Assembly: GCF_023715325.1 (NCBI RefSeq)
Contig: NZ_JAMBNX010000004.1
Coordinates: 124,001-188,000 of the forward strand
Reading direction: 5' to 3'
From: Agromyces mediolanus
GTDB lineage: Bacteria > Actinomycetota > Actinomycetes > Actinomycetales > Microbacteriaceae
Length of the DNA: 64,000 bases
Under the pieces are notes generated by a model, which made no database searches, was not told the DNA's origin, and saw only the letters and a program-made list of their open reading frames with translations. Below are positions 26,254 to 36,304 of the stretch, in pieces (the first letter of the stretch is position 1; each line of letters opens with the position of its first letter). A program made the position numbers and the translations under genes.

Positions 26254-27006
26254 TCACGAGCCGCCGATCGGCCGCAGGTAGTGCTCGCCGCGCGGCGCGC
26301 GGCCGGACGCGGCCACGGTGAAGCGCACGAGGTCGCTGCGGTAGCGGTCGTCGGATGCCTCGAACACCCGCCCCTCGGCATCCCGGGAGATGCGCCGCAG
26401 CCGCAGCACCGGCGAGCCGAGCGGCAGCTCGAGCAGCGCCGCATCGAGCTCGTCGGCGGCGACGGCGTCGATCTCGTGGTCGACGTCGCTCGAGCCGAAG
26501 CCGTGCTCGGCGAGCACCTCGGTGATCGACACGGCGTCGAGGTCGATGCCGAACAGGATGCGCCCGGCGGCCTCGACGTAGCTGAGCCGCTCGAGCATCG
26601 CGGGTCGGCCGTCGAGCCGGCGCAGGCGCAGCACGTGCGCGACGAGCTCGCCCGGCTCCACGCCGAGCAGGAGCGCCTGCTCCTCGTCGGCGCGGCGGAG
26701 CGAGACCTCCTGGGTGGCCGCCCCGGGCTCGGCGCCGAGCTCGCGCGCCCAGCGGGTGAACGGGATGGAGACATCGACCGCCTGGTGCGCCTTGCGCTCG
26801 ATGACCCGCGCGGGTCGCCCGCGGCTCGTCTCGATGAGCCCCTCCTGCCGGAGCTCGGCGAGCGCATTGCGAACCGGCCCGCGCGAGGTGTGCCACTGCT
26901 CGGCGAGCTCCGCCTCGGTGGGCACCTCGTCGCCGGGCGAGAGCTGCCCGCTCGCGATCCGCTGCCGCAGTTCCTGGGCGATCTCCTTGTACACCGTCGA
27001 CGTCAC
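26254..27006 (-). CDS. GntR-family (HutC/PhnF-like) regulator of the phosphonate locus
   Basis: 250 residues: winged helix (YKEIAQELRQRIASGQLSPG, then PTEAELAEQWHTSRGPVRNAL) and UTRA domain (about 85-245). The layout matches PhnF-type regulators, which often flank phn genes. GTG at 27006 lacks a Shine-Dalgarno sequence but has TAGTCT 6 nt upstream, which would fit a leaderless transcript. It is divergent from phnD and is the likely local repressor. Confidence 0.85.
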   Translation of the reverse strand: MTSTVYKEIAQELRQRIASGQLSPGDEVPTEAELAEQWHTSRGPVRNALAELRQEGLIETSRGRPARVIERKAHQAVDVSIPFTRWARELGAEPGAATQEVSLRRADEEQALLLGVEPGELVAHVLRLRRLDGRPAMLERLSYVEAAGRILFGIDLDAVSITEVLAEHGFGSSDVDHEIDAVAADELDAALLELPLGSPVLRLRRISRDAEGRVFEASDDRYRSDLVRFTVAASGRAPRGEHYLRPIGGS

Positions 27007-27067
27007 GTAGGCAGACTACTTCCAGCCGGCGCGAAGCGAAACGCCGTGGGGCTTCTGGACACCCGCG

Positions 27068-27128
27068 GTTCACGTTCAGGGGAAGAAGAGTGAACACCTC
27101 GTGAATCCGCGCTGAGATCGGTATACAT
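27068..27128. promoter_or_regulatory. Promoter of the phosphonate operon with PHO-box-like repeats
   Basis: GTTCACGTTCA lies at 27068-27078. On the opposite strand ATTCACGAGGT and GTTCACTCTTC are adjacent 11-nt direct repeats (27084-27106), the spacing of actinobacterial PhoP boxes (GTTCACC-like). TATACA (27122-27127) is a -10 candidate and sits in GGTATACATC, which also resembles a HutC-type GntR half-site. This suggests dual control by phosphate limitation and by the local GntR protein. Confidence 0.5.
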
Positions 27129-27190
27129 CTTTCGGGTGATCTGGCAGCGTTGCCGTCGCCAGCATCCGCACCCCTGCCTGAAAGGCCGTC

Positions 27191-28114
27191 ATGATCACCC
27201 GCACCACGACCTCCGCGTTCGCGCTCCTCGGCGCCGCCGCCCTCGCCATCGGCCTCTCGGCCTGCTCGGGCACGGCCTCCGCCGGCGAGTCCGGCGACGC
27301 CGCCGCCGGCTTCGCCGTCGACGCGAACACCCTCGTGTTCGGCGTCGTGCCCGACTCGGTCGACACCGAGACCAACTACCAGCCGCTCATGGACTACCTC
27401 GCCCAGGAGACCGGCAAGACCGTCGAGTACCACGAGTCGACCGACTACGCGGCCCTCATCGAGGCTGCGGTCGCCGGCAAGATCGACGTCGCCTCGTTCT
27501 CCGGCTTCACCTACGTGACCGCCACGAACAACGGCGCCGAGCTCACCCCGATCTCCTCCATCGTCACGGCCGAGGGCCAGGAGCCCGGCTACTACTCGCA
27601 GGCCATCGTGCCCGCGAGCAGCGGGATCACCGACCTCGCGGGCTTCGCCGGCAAGAAGGTCTGCTTCGTCGACCCGTCGTCGACCTCGGGCTACCTCTTC
27701 CCGACGTACAACCTCCTCGAGGCCGGCGTCGACCCCGAGCAGGACATCACCCCGGTGTTCGCCGGCAAGCACGACGTCAGCGTCAGCAAGGTCGGCGAGG
27801 GCGTCGAGTGCGAGGCGGGCTTCGCCGAGGACAGCGAGGTCGCGAAGAGCGATCAGGTCAAGGTCGTCGCGGAGACCATGGTCCCCGGCGCCCCGATCGT
27901 CGTCTCGAACTCGCTCCCGGCCGAGCTGAAGACGCAGATCACCGAGCTGCTCGGCGAGGTGACGATCGACGACATCATCGCCTCGGGCGTGCAGAGCGCC
28001 GACTCGGACGGCTTCCGCTCGGTCTTCTTCGAGACCAAGCCCGTCGACGACGCCTACTACGACACCATCCGCGACATCTGCAAGAAGACCAACGCGGAGC
28101 AGTGCCAGGGCTGA
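27191..28114 (+). CDS. phnD: Phosphonate/phosphite ABC transporter substrate-binding lipoprotein
   Basis: Lipoprotein of 307 residues, lipobox LSAC with Cys25. The PhnD fold is recognisable from LVFGVVPD, QPLMDYLAQETGKTVEY, IDVASFSGFTYV and the PSSTSGYLFPTYNL loop (about 160-173), whose Ser/Thr residues bind the phosphonate group. Two Cys pairs in the mature part could form disulfides. It is first in the phn operon. Confidence 0.92.
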   Translation: MITRTTTSAFALLGAAALAIGLSACSGTASAGESGDAAAGFAVDANTLVFGVVPDSVDTETNYQPLMDYLAQETGKTVEYHESTDYAALIEAAVAGKIDVASFSGFTYVTATNNGAELTPISSIVTAEGQEPGYYSQAIVPASSGITDLAGFAGKKVCFVDPSSTSGYLFPTYNLLEAGVDPEQDITPVFAGKHDVSVSKVGEGVECEAGFAEDSEVAKSDQVKVVAETMVPGAPIVVSNSLPAELKTQITELLGEVTIDDIIASGVQSADSDGFRSVFFETKPVDDAYYDTIRDICKKTNAEQCQG

Positions 28115-28166
28115 TCCCCGCGGCCTGACCACCCGAATGCACGCCACCGAACCGGAACGAGCCGAC

Positions 28167-29014
<848 letters not shown>

Positions 29015-29018
<4 letters not shown>

Positions 29019-30670
29019 CCGCCCTCGCCCCGGCCGCAGGAGCCGCCTCCGTCGCCGAGCGCGCCCCCAAGCACCGCCGCTCGCCGGAGCGGATCGCCGC
29101 CGGCCTCGCCCTCGTCGCCCTCGTCGTGGCCTCGCTCTTCGCCCTGAACTCGCTCGGCATCTCGCTGCCGTCGATGCTCGAGAGCTGGTCGAACGCCGAG
29201 CGCTTCTTCACCCGCGTCGGCACGATCCGCTTCCCGGAGCCGCTCGAACTCGTCCAGCTCACCGCGCTCACCCTCGGCATCGTCGTGACCGGCACGCTCT
29301 TCGCCGCGATCTGCTCCGTGCCGATCGCCGACCTCGCGGCGTCGAACACGACGCCGGGGCCCGGATGGCGCGCGGCCGCCCGCTTCATCACGGTCTTCAC
29401 CCGCGCGCTGCCCGACGTCGTGCTCGCCATGGTGTTCGTCCTGCTGTTCTCGCTCGGCTCGCTGCCCGGCATCCTCGCGATCGGCATCCACTCGATCGGG
29501 ATGATCGCGAAGCTCTTCGCCGACGCCATCGAGCAGATCGACGAGGGCCCGCGCCGGGCCATCCGCGCCGCCGGCGGCTCGAAGCTGCAGCAGTTCACGA
29601 GCGGCATCCTGCCGCAGGTGCTGCCCAGCTGGGTGGCGACCGTGCTGCACCGCAACGACATCAACCTGCGCGGATCGGTCGTGCTCGGCTACGTGGGCGT
29701 CGCCGGCCTCGGCCTCGAGATGTCGCACGCCTTCAAGTCGCTGAACTACTCGCTCGGGCTCGGCATCGCGATCGTCATGCTCGCCCTCTGCGTGCTCATG
29801 GAGCTCATCTCGAGCGCGGTGCGACGGGCCATGCTGCACGGCGGCCGGGCGAGCGGCGGGCCGCTCGCCGCGACGACCGCCGAGGCCGCGGTCCGCCGCC
29901 CGTGGACCGCCGCCCGCGTGCGCACGACGATCTGGAGCTGGGTGACCGCCGCCCTCCTCATCGGCGCGATCGTGGTCTGCAACATCCAGTGGGGCGATCT
30001 CGTCACGGTGTGGGCGAAGATCCCGCCGGTCGCGGCGCAGTTCTGGCCGCCGAGCTTCGGCGCGTACGACTGGACGCGGATGTCGGGTGCGATGCTCGAG
30101 ACGATCGCCATCGCCCTCGCGGCGGCCGTGCTGACGCTGCTCGCCTCGATCGTGATCGGCTCCCTCGCCGCCCGCAACGTCGCCCCGAACCGCGGCACCC
30201 GGGCGGGCGCGCGGTTCCTCCTCGTCGGCATCCGCGGGGTGCCCGAGGTGATCCTCGCGATCGTGCTCATCGTCATCACCGGCCTCGGCGCGCAGGCGGG
30301 CACCCTCGCACTCGCCTTCGGCGGGATCGGGCTCGCCGGCAAGCTCATCGCCGACTCGCTCGAGGAGGTGAAGGGCGGACCCGAGCGCGCGATCACCGCG
30401 ACCGGGGCGAGTCGTTTCCAGCGCTACGCCGCCGCCACGCTGCCGCAGGGCACGCCCGCGATCATCGGGCACAGCTTCTACCTGCTCGACACGAACATCC
30501 GCGCGGCGACGATCCTCGGCATCGTCGGCGGCGGCGGCATCGGCTACTACCTGCTGAACGCCGGTCAGGGCTCCAACTACGGCGTCGTGACGGCGATCGT
30601 GCTGATGATCCTCGTGACCGTGCTCGCCGTCGAGGGCCTCGCGATGTGGATGCGGCGGGTGTTCCGTTGA
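29015..30670 (+). CDS. phnE: Phosphonate ABC permease, two PhnE domains fused in tandem
   Basis: 551 residues, twice the length of a normal PhnE. Domain 1 (about 30-280) and domain 2 (about 300-550) each carry a membrane block and a PhnE-type cytoplasmic loop: IEQIDEGPRRAIRAAGGSKLQQF in domain 1 and EEVKGGPERAITATGASRFQRY in domain 2, each exceeding family consensus in similarity to the other. The fusion makes the heterodimeric transmembrane pore from one chain. The gene overlaps phnC by 4 nt and the next gene by 4 nt. Confidence 0.92.
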
Positions 30671-31908
30671 GCGCGGAGCTGAGCGCCGGTCTGAGTGCCG
30701 AGCGCTACGACCTCGTGGTGGTGGGCGGCGGCGTGATCGGGCTGGGCGCGGCGTACGCGGGCCTCCGCCGGGGCCTGCGCGTGCTCGTCGTCGAGCGCGG
30801 GGCCGAGGCGAACGGCGCCTCGGTCCGCAACTTCGGCCACCTCTGCGTGACGCCGCAGACCGGCGTCGCCCGCCGGCACGGCCTCGCCGCCCGCGAACTC
30901 TGGCTGCGGCTGGCCCGCGACGCCGGGGTGTGGCTTCGCGAGTCGGGCACGCTCGTCGTCGCCCGCGCCGCCGACGAGCTCGCCGTGCTCGAGGAGCTCG
31001 CGGCCGCCAGAGCCGGCGCGAGCGACGCGCCCGAGCTTCCGGCCGGGCGTGCCGAGGTCGAGCTGCTCGACGCCGCGACGATCACCGCCCGGCTGCCGAT
31101 CCCCGCGGGCTCCGCGGTCGGCGGCGCGGTGCTGCCCCTCGATCTGCAGGCGAACCCCCGCCAGGCGCTCGCCGCGATCACGGCGCACCTGCGCGAGCGG
31201 GGCGTCGAGTTCCGCTTCCGCACCGCCGTCGGCGCGGTGGAGCCCGGGCGGGTCGCGACGAGCCGGGGCGAGGTGGCGGCGGAGCGGATCGTCGTCGCGA
31301 CGAACCATGACGTCGACCAGCTGTTCCCCGAGGTCGCCGATGAGCTCGGCATCCTCCGCTGCGGCCTCGACATGCTGCGCGTCTCGGCCGAGCTCTCCCG
31401 ACCGCTCGACGCGCCGCTGCTCACCGGCTGGTCGCTGCTGCGGTACTCGGGCTTCGCCGCCACGCCCGCGGTCGACGCCCTCCGCGAGCGGCTGCACGGC
31501 GAACGCCCGGATCTCGCCGCCCTCGACCTCAACCAGATGTACACGCAGCTGCCCGACGGCAGCCTCATCGTCGGGGACACGCACTACCGCGGCCCCGCCG
31601 TGACCCCGTTCCAGCCGGAGGCCGCCGCCGACGCGCTGCTCGAGGAGTTCCAGGCGCTGTTCGGGGCGACGCCCCGGGTGCTCGAACGCTGGCAGGGCGT
31701 GTACGCGAGCGGCCGCGACGAGTTCCTCGATCTGGAGGCCCGTCCCGGCGTGCACCTCGCCGCGGCCACGACCGGCATCGGCATGACGACCGGCCTCGGC
31801 CTCGCCGAGCACGTCGTCGCCGGCTTCGCCGACGCCGCACCCCGGACGCCGGCCGGGACGCAGACCCAGACGCCGCGCACGCGGCACCAGCAGGAAGGCA
31901 CGAGATGA
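30667..31908 (+). CDS. FAD-dependent oxidoreductase of the phosphonate locus (TIGR03364/HpnW-like)
   Basis: DAO-type flavoprotein of 413 residues. The FAD-binding GxGxxG is VVVGGGVIGLGAAYA (about 19-33), followed by the ERGAEANGASVRNFGH segment; GIGMTTGLGLAEHVV near the C-terminus completes the fold. It fits the family often found beside phosphonatase-like hydrolases. A reasonable role is oxidation of aminoethylphosphonate or an N-methyl derivative to phosphonoacetaldehyde, the substrate of the next enzyme. The only usable start is TTG at 30667, overlapping the phnE stop (TTGA). The role is inferred from family and context. Confidence 0.82.
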   Translation: MSAELSAGLSAERYDLVVVGGGVIGLGAAYAGLRRGLRVLVVERGAEANGASVRNFGHLCVTPQTGVARRHGLAARELWLRLARDAGVWLRESGTLVVARAADELAVLEELAAARAGASDAPELPAGRAEVELLDAATITARLPIPAGSAVGGAVLPLDLQANPRQALAAITAHLRERGVEFRFRTAVGAVEPGRVATSRGEVAAERIVVATNHDVDQLFPEVADELGILRCGLDMLRVSAELSRPLDAPLLTGWSLLRYSGFAATPAVDALRERLHGERPDLAALDLNQMYTQLPDGSLIVGDTHYRGPAVTPFQPEAAADALLEEFQALFGATPRVLERWQGVYASGRDEFLDLEARPGVHLAAATTGIGMTTGLGLAEHVVAGFADAAPRTPAGTQTQTPRTRHQQEGTR

Positions 31909-32660
31909 CCATCGACACCGCACCCGGACTCGCCGAGCCCGCCGACTCCCACGAGATCGAGCTCGTCGTGCTCGACCTCGCCGGCACGACCGTCCGCGAC
32001 GACGGACTCGTCGAGCGCGCCTTCGCCCTCGCGGCCGAGCGCGCCGGCTTCGCCCCGGAGGGCGAGGCGCGCGAGACCGCGCTGCAGTACGTACGCGACA
32101 CCATGGGCCAGTCGAAGATCGAGGTCTTCCGCGCGCTCACCGGCGACGAGGCCGTCGCGCAGCGCGCCAACGAGGAGTTCGAGCGCGCCTACGCCGAGCT
32201 CATCGACGAGGTCGGCGTCGAGGCGATCCCCGGTGCCGAGGCAGCGGTGCGCGCGCTGCGCGAAGCCGGGGCATCCGTCGTCCTCACCACCGGGTTCTCC
32301 CCCGCGACGCGGGACGCCCTGCTCGGCGCGCTCGGCTGGACCGGGCTCGCCGACCTCGTGCTCGCCCCGGCCGACGCCGGGCGCGGACGCCCGCACCCCG
32401 ATATGCCGCTCACCGCCCTGCTGCGCACCGGCACGAGCTCGGTCGAGGCGATGGCCGTCGTCGGCGACACCCGCAGTGACATGCGCTCCGGCGTGAACGC
32501 GGGCGCCGGGCTCGTCGTCGGCGTGCTCACCGGCGCCCACGACCGCGACGCCCTCGAGGACGCCGGGGCCGACGAGGTGCTCGGTTCCGTCGCCGAGCTC
32601 CCCGCGCTGCTCGGCCTCGACGCGGCGCGCCTCGAGGTCGACCCCGGCGCGTCGGCGTGA
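31905..32660 (+). CDS. Phosphonatase-like HAD hydrolase (TIGR03351-like)
   Basis: Predicted to cleave the C-P bond of phosphonoacetaldehyde. 251 residues. The nucleophile motif is VVLDLAGTTV with Asp24, matching DxAGT of PhnX. MGQSKIEVFRALT (about 67-79) matches the PhnX cap motif MGLLKIDHVRALT, so Lys71 is in the place of the Schiff-base Lys. GDTRSDM (about 188) is the Mg-binding acidic motif. ATG and GTG overlaps of 4 nt link it to both neighbours. Confidence 0.85.
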   Translation: MTIDTAPGLAEPADSHEIELVVLDLAGTTVRDDGLVERAFALAAERAGFAPEGEARETALQYVRDTMGQSKIEVFRALTGDEAVAQRANEEFERAYAELIDEVGVEAIPGAEAAVRALREAGASVVLTTGFSPATRDALLGALGWTGLADLVLAPADAGRGRPHPDMPLTALLRTGTSSVEAMAVVGDTRSDMRSGVNAGAGLVVGVLTGAHDRDALEDAGADEVLGSVAELPALLGLDAARLEVDPGASA

Positions 32661-33784
32661 GCCCCGCGCGCACCTCGGCCGGCGCGGTGCTCGTGACGCC
32701 GTCGCCGGCGGCGATGGTGTGGCACGAGCCCGGTCGGGCGCACGAGTCGATCGCGGTGCCCGGCGTTGAGCTGCGGCCCGGCGAGGTGCTCGTCGAAGTC
32801 GAGCTCGCGACGGTCTGCGGCTCCGACGTGCACACGGTGCTCGGTCACCGCCGGCAGCCCGCCCCCGGCGTGCTCGGCCACGAGCAGGTCGGGCGCGTCG
32901 TCGCCCTCGGCCCGGGCGGCGCCTCCTCGGTCGACGGCGCGGTGCTCGCGCTCGGCGACCGGGTGGTGTGGACCGTCACGGCGAGCTGCGGGGCGTGCGA
33001 ACGCTGCCTGCGCGGGCTTCCGCAGAAGTGCCACGAGCTGCGCAAGTACGGGCACGAGCGGCTCGAGCGCGGCTGGGAGCTCTCGGGGGGCTTCGCGACG
33101 CACGTGCACCTGCTCCGCGGCACCGGCATCGTGCGCGTGCCCGAGACGATGCCGGCCGAGCTCGCGGCGCCCGCCTCATGTTCGACCGCGACGGCGGTCG
33201 CCGCGCTGGATGCCGGTGGCGGCGCCCCGCTCGACGGCGCCGAGGTGCTCGTGGCGGGCGCCGGCATGATCGGCCTCGCGGTCACCGCGATCGCGAGCGC
33301 GGCAGGGGCGACCGTCACGGTCGTGGATCCCGACGACGCGCGTCGCGAGCCCGCGCGGCGCTTCGGCGCGCGGACCGTGCTCGACCCTGGCGACGGCGCC
33401 CTCCCGGGCCAGCTCGCGGCCCACGGCCGCGCGGCGCCGGTGCTCTCCGTCGAGGCATCCGGCTCCGCCCGCTCGGTACGCGCCCTGCTCGAGACGAGCG
33501 AGGTGGGCGGCACGGTCGTGCTCGTCGGCAGCGTCTCGCCCGGGCCGTCCGTGGAGCTCGATCCCGAGCGGATGGTGCGGCGCCTCCTCACCGTGCGCGG
33601 GGTGCACAACTACGCCCCGGCGCACCTGCAGGGCGCGATCGACTTCCTCGCGGCGACGCCCGGGCCGTTCGCCGCCGAGCACCTGGTCGGCGCGAGCTTC
33701 CCCCTCGACGCGATCGACGAGGCGCTCGTCGCGGCCGCGGCGGGCACGCACGTGCGCGTCGCCGTGGACCCGCACGCACGCTGA
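32657..33784 (+). CDS. Zinc-dependent alcohol dehydrogenase of the phosphonate locus (TIGR03366/HpnZ-like)
   Basis: Medium-chain dehydrogenase of 375 residues. Catalytic zinc ligands are Cys in VCGSDVH (about 54) and the GHEQVGR motif (about 75). The structural zinc loop is CGACERCLRGLPQKC (about 113-127). The NAD-binding loop is VAGAGMIGLAV (about 198). It is the last gene of the operon and could oxidise a hydroxyalkylphosphonate before cleavage or process the released aldehyde; I cannot choose. Confidence 0.85.
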   Translation: MSPARTSAGAVLVTPSPAAMVWHEPGRAHESIAVPGVELRPGEVLVEVELATVCGSDVHTVLGHRRQPAPGVLGHEQVGRVVALGPGGASSVDGAVLALGDRVVWTVTASCGACERCLRGLPQKCHELRKYGHERLERGWELSGGFATHVHLLRGTGIVRVPETMPAELAAPASCSTATAVAALDAGGGAPLDGAEVLVAGAGMIGLAVTAIASAAGATVTVVDPDDARREPARRFGARTVLDPGDGALPGQLAAHGRAAPVLSVEASGSARSVRALLETSEVGGTVVLVGSVSPGPSVELDPERMVRRLLTVRGVHNYAPAHLQGAIDFLAATPGPFAAEHLVGASFPLDAIDEALVAAAAGTHVRVAVDPHAR

Positions 33785-33871
33785 GCGCGCCCGCACCGCC
33801 TCACCCTGCCCGCCCCGCCCGGCCACTCGCCCACTCCCTCCCCCTTGCCCACTCCCTCCCCCGAGGGCCCA

Positions 33872-33947
33872 CCCTCGAGGGGGTCGTTTTCCGGCAGAAA
33901 CGACGGGCTCGAGCCGTGCGCGTGTCGCAATTCGACCCCCTCGAGGG
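33872..33947. repeat. Long inverted repeat with GGGTCG...CGACCC ends, copy 1
   Basis: CCCTCGAGGGGGTCG (33872-33886) pairs perfectly with 33933-33947. Between them lie GTTTTCCGGCAGAAACGAC, itself a hairpin, and GTGTCGCAATTC. It separates two convergent genes and is flanked by pyrimidine-rich (left) and purine-rich (right) DNA. A similar element lies at 61199-61257. Confidence 0.75.
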
Positions 33948-33981
33948 GACAGAGGGCAGGGGCAGGGGCGGCCGAGCGCGC

Positions 33982-34716
33982 TCAGCGGTACTCGGGGTTC
34001 GCACCGTACGGGTTCGGCTCGAAGCCCGAGCGCTGCCCGTCCTCCCACTCGGCGATCGAGTTGCCCCCGAGCGGGAAGCCGCCCGCGTCCTTCAGCAGCC
34101 GCGCCAGATGCAGCAGGTTGTAGCTGAGGAACGTCGTGTTCCGGTTGGTGAATTCGTTTTCGGGCCCGCCGGATCCCGGGTCGAGGTAGCTCGGCCCGGG
34201 GCCCGCCTCGCCGACCCAGCCGGCATCCGCCCCCGGCGGGATGGCCACGCCGATGTGCTGCAGGCTGAACAGCACGTCCATCGCGCAGTGCTTGAGGCCG
34301 TCCTCGTTGCCGGTGATGATCGCCCCACCGACCTTGCCGTAGTAGACGTACTGGCCGCGCTCGTTCCGCTCGCCGCTCATCGCGTAGAGCCGCTCGATCA
34401 GCCGCTTCGTGACGGAGGAGTTGTCGCCGAGCCAGATCGGTCCGCCGATGACCAGGATGTCGGCCGCCTCGACGAGCGGCCACACCTCCTCGGGCCACGC
34501 GTCGCTCGCCCAGCCGTGCTCGCGCATGTCCGGGTAGACGCCCGTGGCGACGTCGAGGTCCACGAATCGCAGCACGTCGACGTGCACCCCGTGCTCGCGC
34601 ATGAGGGCGATGCTCGCATCCATGAGGCCCTGGGTGTTGCTGCGCTCCGGGCTGCGCTTCAGCGTGCAGTTCACGTAGAGGGCGCGGAGGTCGGAGAAGT
34701 CGGGGAGCTCGCTCAT
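33982..34716 (-). CDS. Flavodoxin-like NAD(P)H-dependent oxidoreductase
   Basis: FMN-binding protein of 244 residues: YVNCTLKRSPERSNTQ (about 14-29, phosphate-binding loop), ADILVIGGPIWLGDNSSVTK (about 84-103) and GKVGGAIITGNEDGLKH (about 128). This is the NADPH-dependent FMN reductase/flavodoxin fold of WrbA- and azoreductase-like enzymes. It stands alone, divergent from the DUF1345 gene. The electron acceptor is unknown. Confidence 0.83.
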   Translation of the reverse strand: MSELPDFSDLRALYVNCTLKRSPERSNTQGLMDASIALMREHGVHVDVLRFVDLDVATGVYPDMREHGWASDAWPEEVWPLVEAADILVIGGPIWLGDNSSVTKRLIERLYAMSGERNERGQYVYYGKVGGAIITGNEDGLKHCAMDVLFSLQHIGVAIPPGADAGWVGEAGPGPSYLDPGSGGPENEFTNRNTTFLSYNLLHLARLLKDAGGFPLGGNSIAEWEDGQRSGFEPNPYGANPEYR

Positions 34717-34876
34717 CCGTGTGACGCTAGGCCCGCCGGCTGTGCACGGGGAGGGGGTTGACGGCGCTGCGAGGCATCCGCGCGCCGATGCTGGCGCTCG
34801 CGCCCCCGCTGCGGCAGGCTACGAGCAGACGGAGGGATGCCGCGGCGAACGCCGCTCGCCCGGGGAGGAGCGCACC

Positions 34877-35573
34877 GTGGCGACGAGCACGGCGAAGCAG
34901 CATGGCGCCGACGTGGGGGCGATGGTCGCGGAGTCGCTCGGGCTCGTGATCCAGATCCCGCTCGTCTGGCTCGGCGTTGCGTTCATCGTCGGCGACGACA
35001 TCGAGGAGCTCGTGGGCTGGTGCCTCGTCGGCACCTTCTACCTCGTCGTCACGATCGTGGCGCTGAACCTCGCCGTGCGGCTGCCCGGCATGGCCGGCCG
35101 CGCCGAGACCCGCCGCTTCCTCGCGCACCCCGCGATGCGGATCGCGGCGACCCTGCTCACCTTCTCGTCGAGCACGGTCGGCGTCGTGGCGGCGATCCAG
35201 CTCATCGTGCTGCGGAACGACCCTGAATGGAGCGGCTTCATCGAGCTGTTCGCCGTCTGGGCGATGCTCGTCGCGTGGGGCCTGTTCCACTGGGGTTGGG
35301 CACGGATCTACTATTCGCGCTATCACCGGGCACCCGGCATCCCGCCGCTCGAGTTCCCGAGGACCCCGGAGCCGGAGCTCATCGACTTCGTCTACTTCGC
35401 CTTCACCAACGCGACGAACTTCTCAGTGTCGGACGTGCAGGTGACGACCACGCGCATGCGCTGGACCGTGATCTGGCACACCTCGCTCAGCTTCTTCTTC
35501 AACGCCCTGATCCTGGTGCTCGCGATCAACACGATCACCGGCATCCAGATCCGACCCGGACCTGCTGAAGTAG
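34877..35573 (+). CDS. DUF1345 membrane protein, 3' end without in-frame stop
   Basis: Five-helix membrane protein. GTG at 34877 has GGAGGAG 8 nt upstream. The family core is clear: FVYFAFTNATNFSVSDVQVT, the downstream MRWTVIWHTSLSFFFNALIL and LAINTI, where homologues end. Instead of a stop the frame stays open through the antisense apt gene and into the DUF3817 gene, ending at 36775. TGA (35566) and TAG (35571) lie in the other two frames, so a one- or two-base error near CGACCCGGACC would restore a normal end at about 232 residues. The end coordinate is therefore a guess. Function unknown. Confidence 0.7.
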
Positions 35574-35602
35574 CCGCCGCCCGCGCGGCTGGCGGGGGTG
35601 GG

Positions 35603-36136
35603 TCAATAACTGAGCAGGCTGTACGCCTCGAGCCGGGCGGGGAGCGCGTCGCGCCCGCGCAGCTCGGCGAGCTCGATCGCGACGGAGACGCCGGCCACGT
35701 GCCATCCGGCCCGCTCGACGAGGCGCGCCGCGGCGGCCACCGTCCCCCCGGTCGCGAGCACATCGTCGACGATCAGCACGCGGGTGCCCGGCGGGAGCTC
35801 GCCCTCGTGCACCTCGAGCGCCGCCGTGCCGTACTCGAGCGAGTACTCCTCGCGGAGCACCGCGCGCGGCAGCTTGCCCGCCTTACGGATCGGCAGCACG
35901 CCCACCCCGGCCGCCACGGAGGCGGCCGCCGCGAGGAGAAAGCCGCGGGCCTCGACCCCGGCGAGCACGTCGAAGCGCCCCGCGAACGGCGCCGTCAACG
36001 CCTCGGCGAGCGCGTGGAACGCCTCCCCGTCGGCGAAGACCGGCGTCAGGTCGCGGAAGAGCACGCCCGGCTCCGGGAAGTCGGGGATGAGCGCGAGGTG
36101 CGACTCGACCAGGGCACGGGTTTCGGACTCGTTCAC
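35603..36136 (-). CDS. apt: Adenine phosphoribosyltransferase
   Basis: Salvages adenine to AMP with PRPP. 177 residues. IPDFPEPGVLFRDLTPVF at the N-terminus (dimer and adenine loop), GVEARGFLLAAA and the PRPP motif VLIVDDVLATGGT (about 120-132) identify it. Start is GTG at 36136. It is transcribed against the DUF1345 gene. Confidence 0.95.
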   Translation of the reverse strand: MNESETRALVESHLALIPDFPEPGVLFRDLTPVFADGEAFHALAEALTAPFAGRFDVLAGVEARGFLLAAAASVAAGVGVLPIRKAGKLPRAVLREEYSLEYGTAALEVHEGELPPGTRVLIVDDVLATGGTVAAAARLVERAGWHVAGVSVAIELAELRGRDALPARLEAYSLLSY

Positions 36137-36204
36137 CGTGACAGGCTAGCCCGCCGCGCGCGCCCGCCGGAACGGCGGGGGCCGTCGGGCGCGGTGGGCG
36201 CGCC

Positions 36205-36253
36205 GTCGAGGCATCCGCTCGGCGCGGTTCCAACCTTCGACGGATGCCTCGAC
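36205..36253. repeat. Inverted pair of GGATGCCTC motifs between apt and DUF3817 genes
   Basis: GTCGAGGCATCCG (36205-36217) and CGGATGCCTCGAC (36241-36253) form a 13-bp stem with a 23-nt loop between two divergent genes, so here the pair is not a terminator. Confidence 0.8.
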
Positions 36254-36304
36254 CCGCCGGATCGGCGACGATGGAAGCATCCCGATCGCTGGAGTCCCCC
36301 ACCT

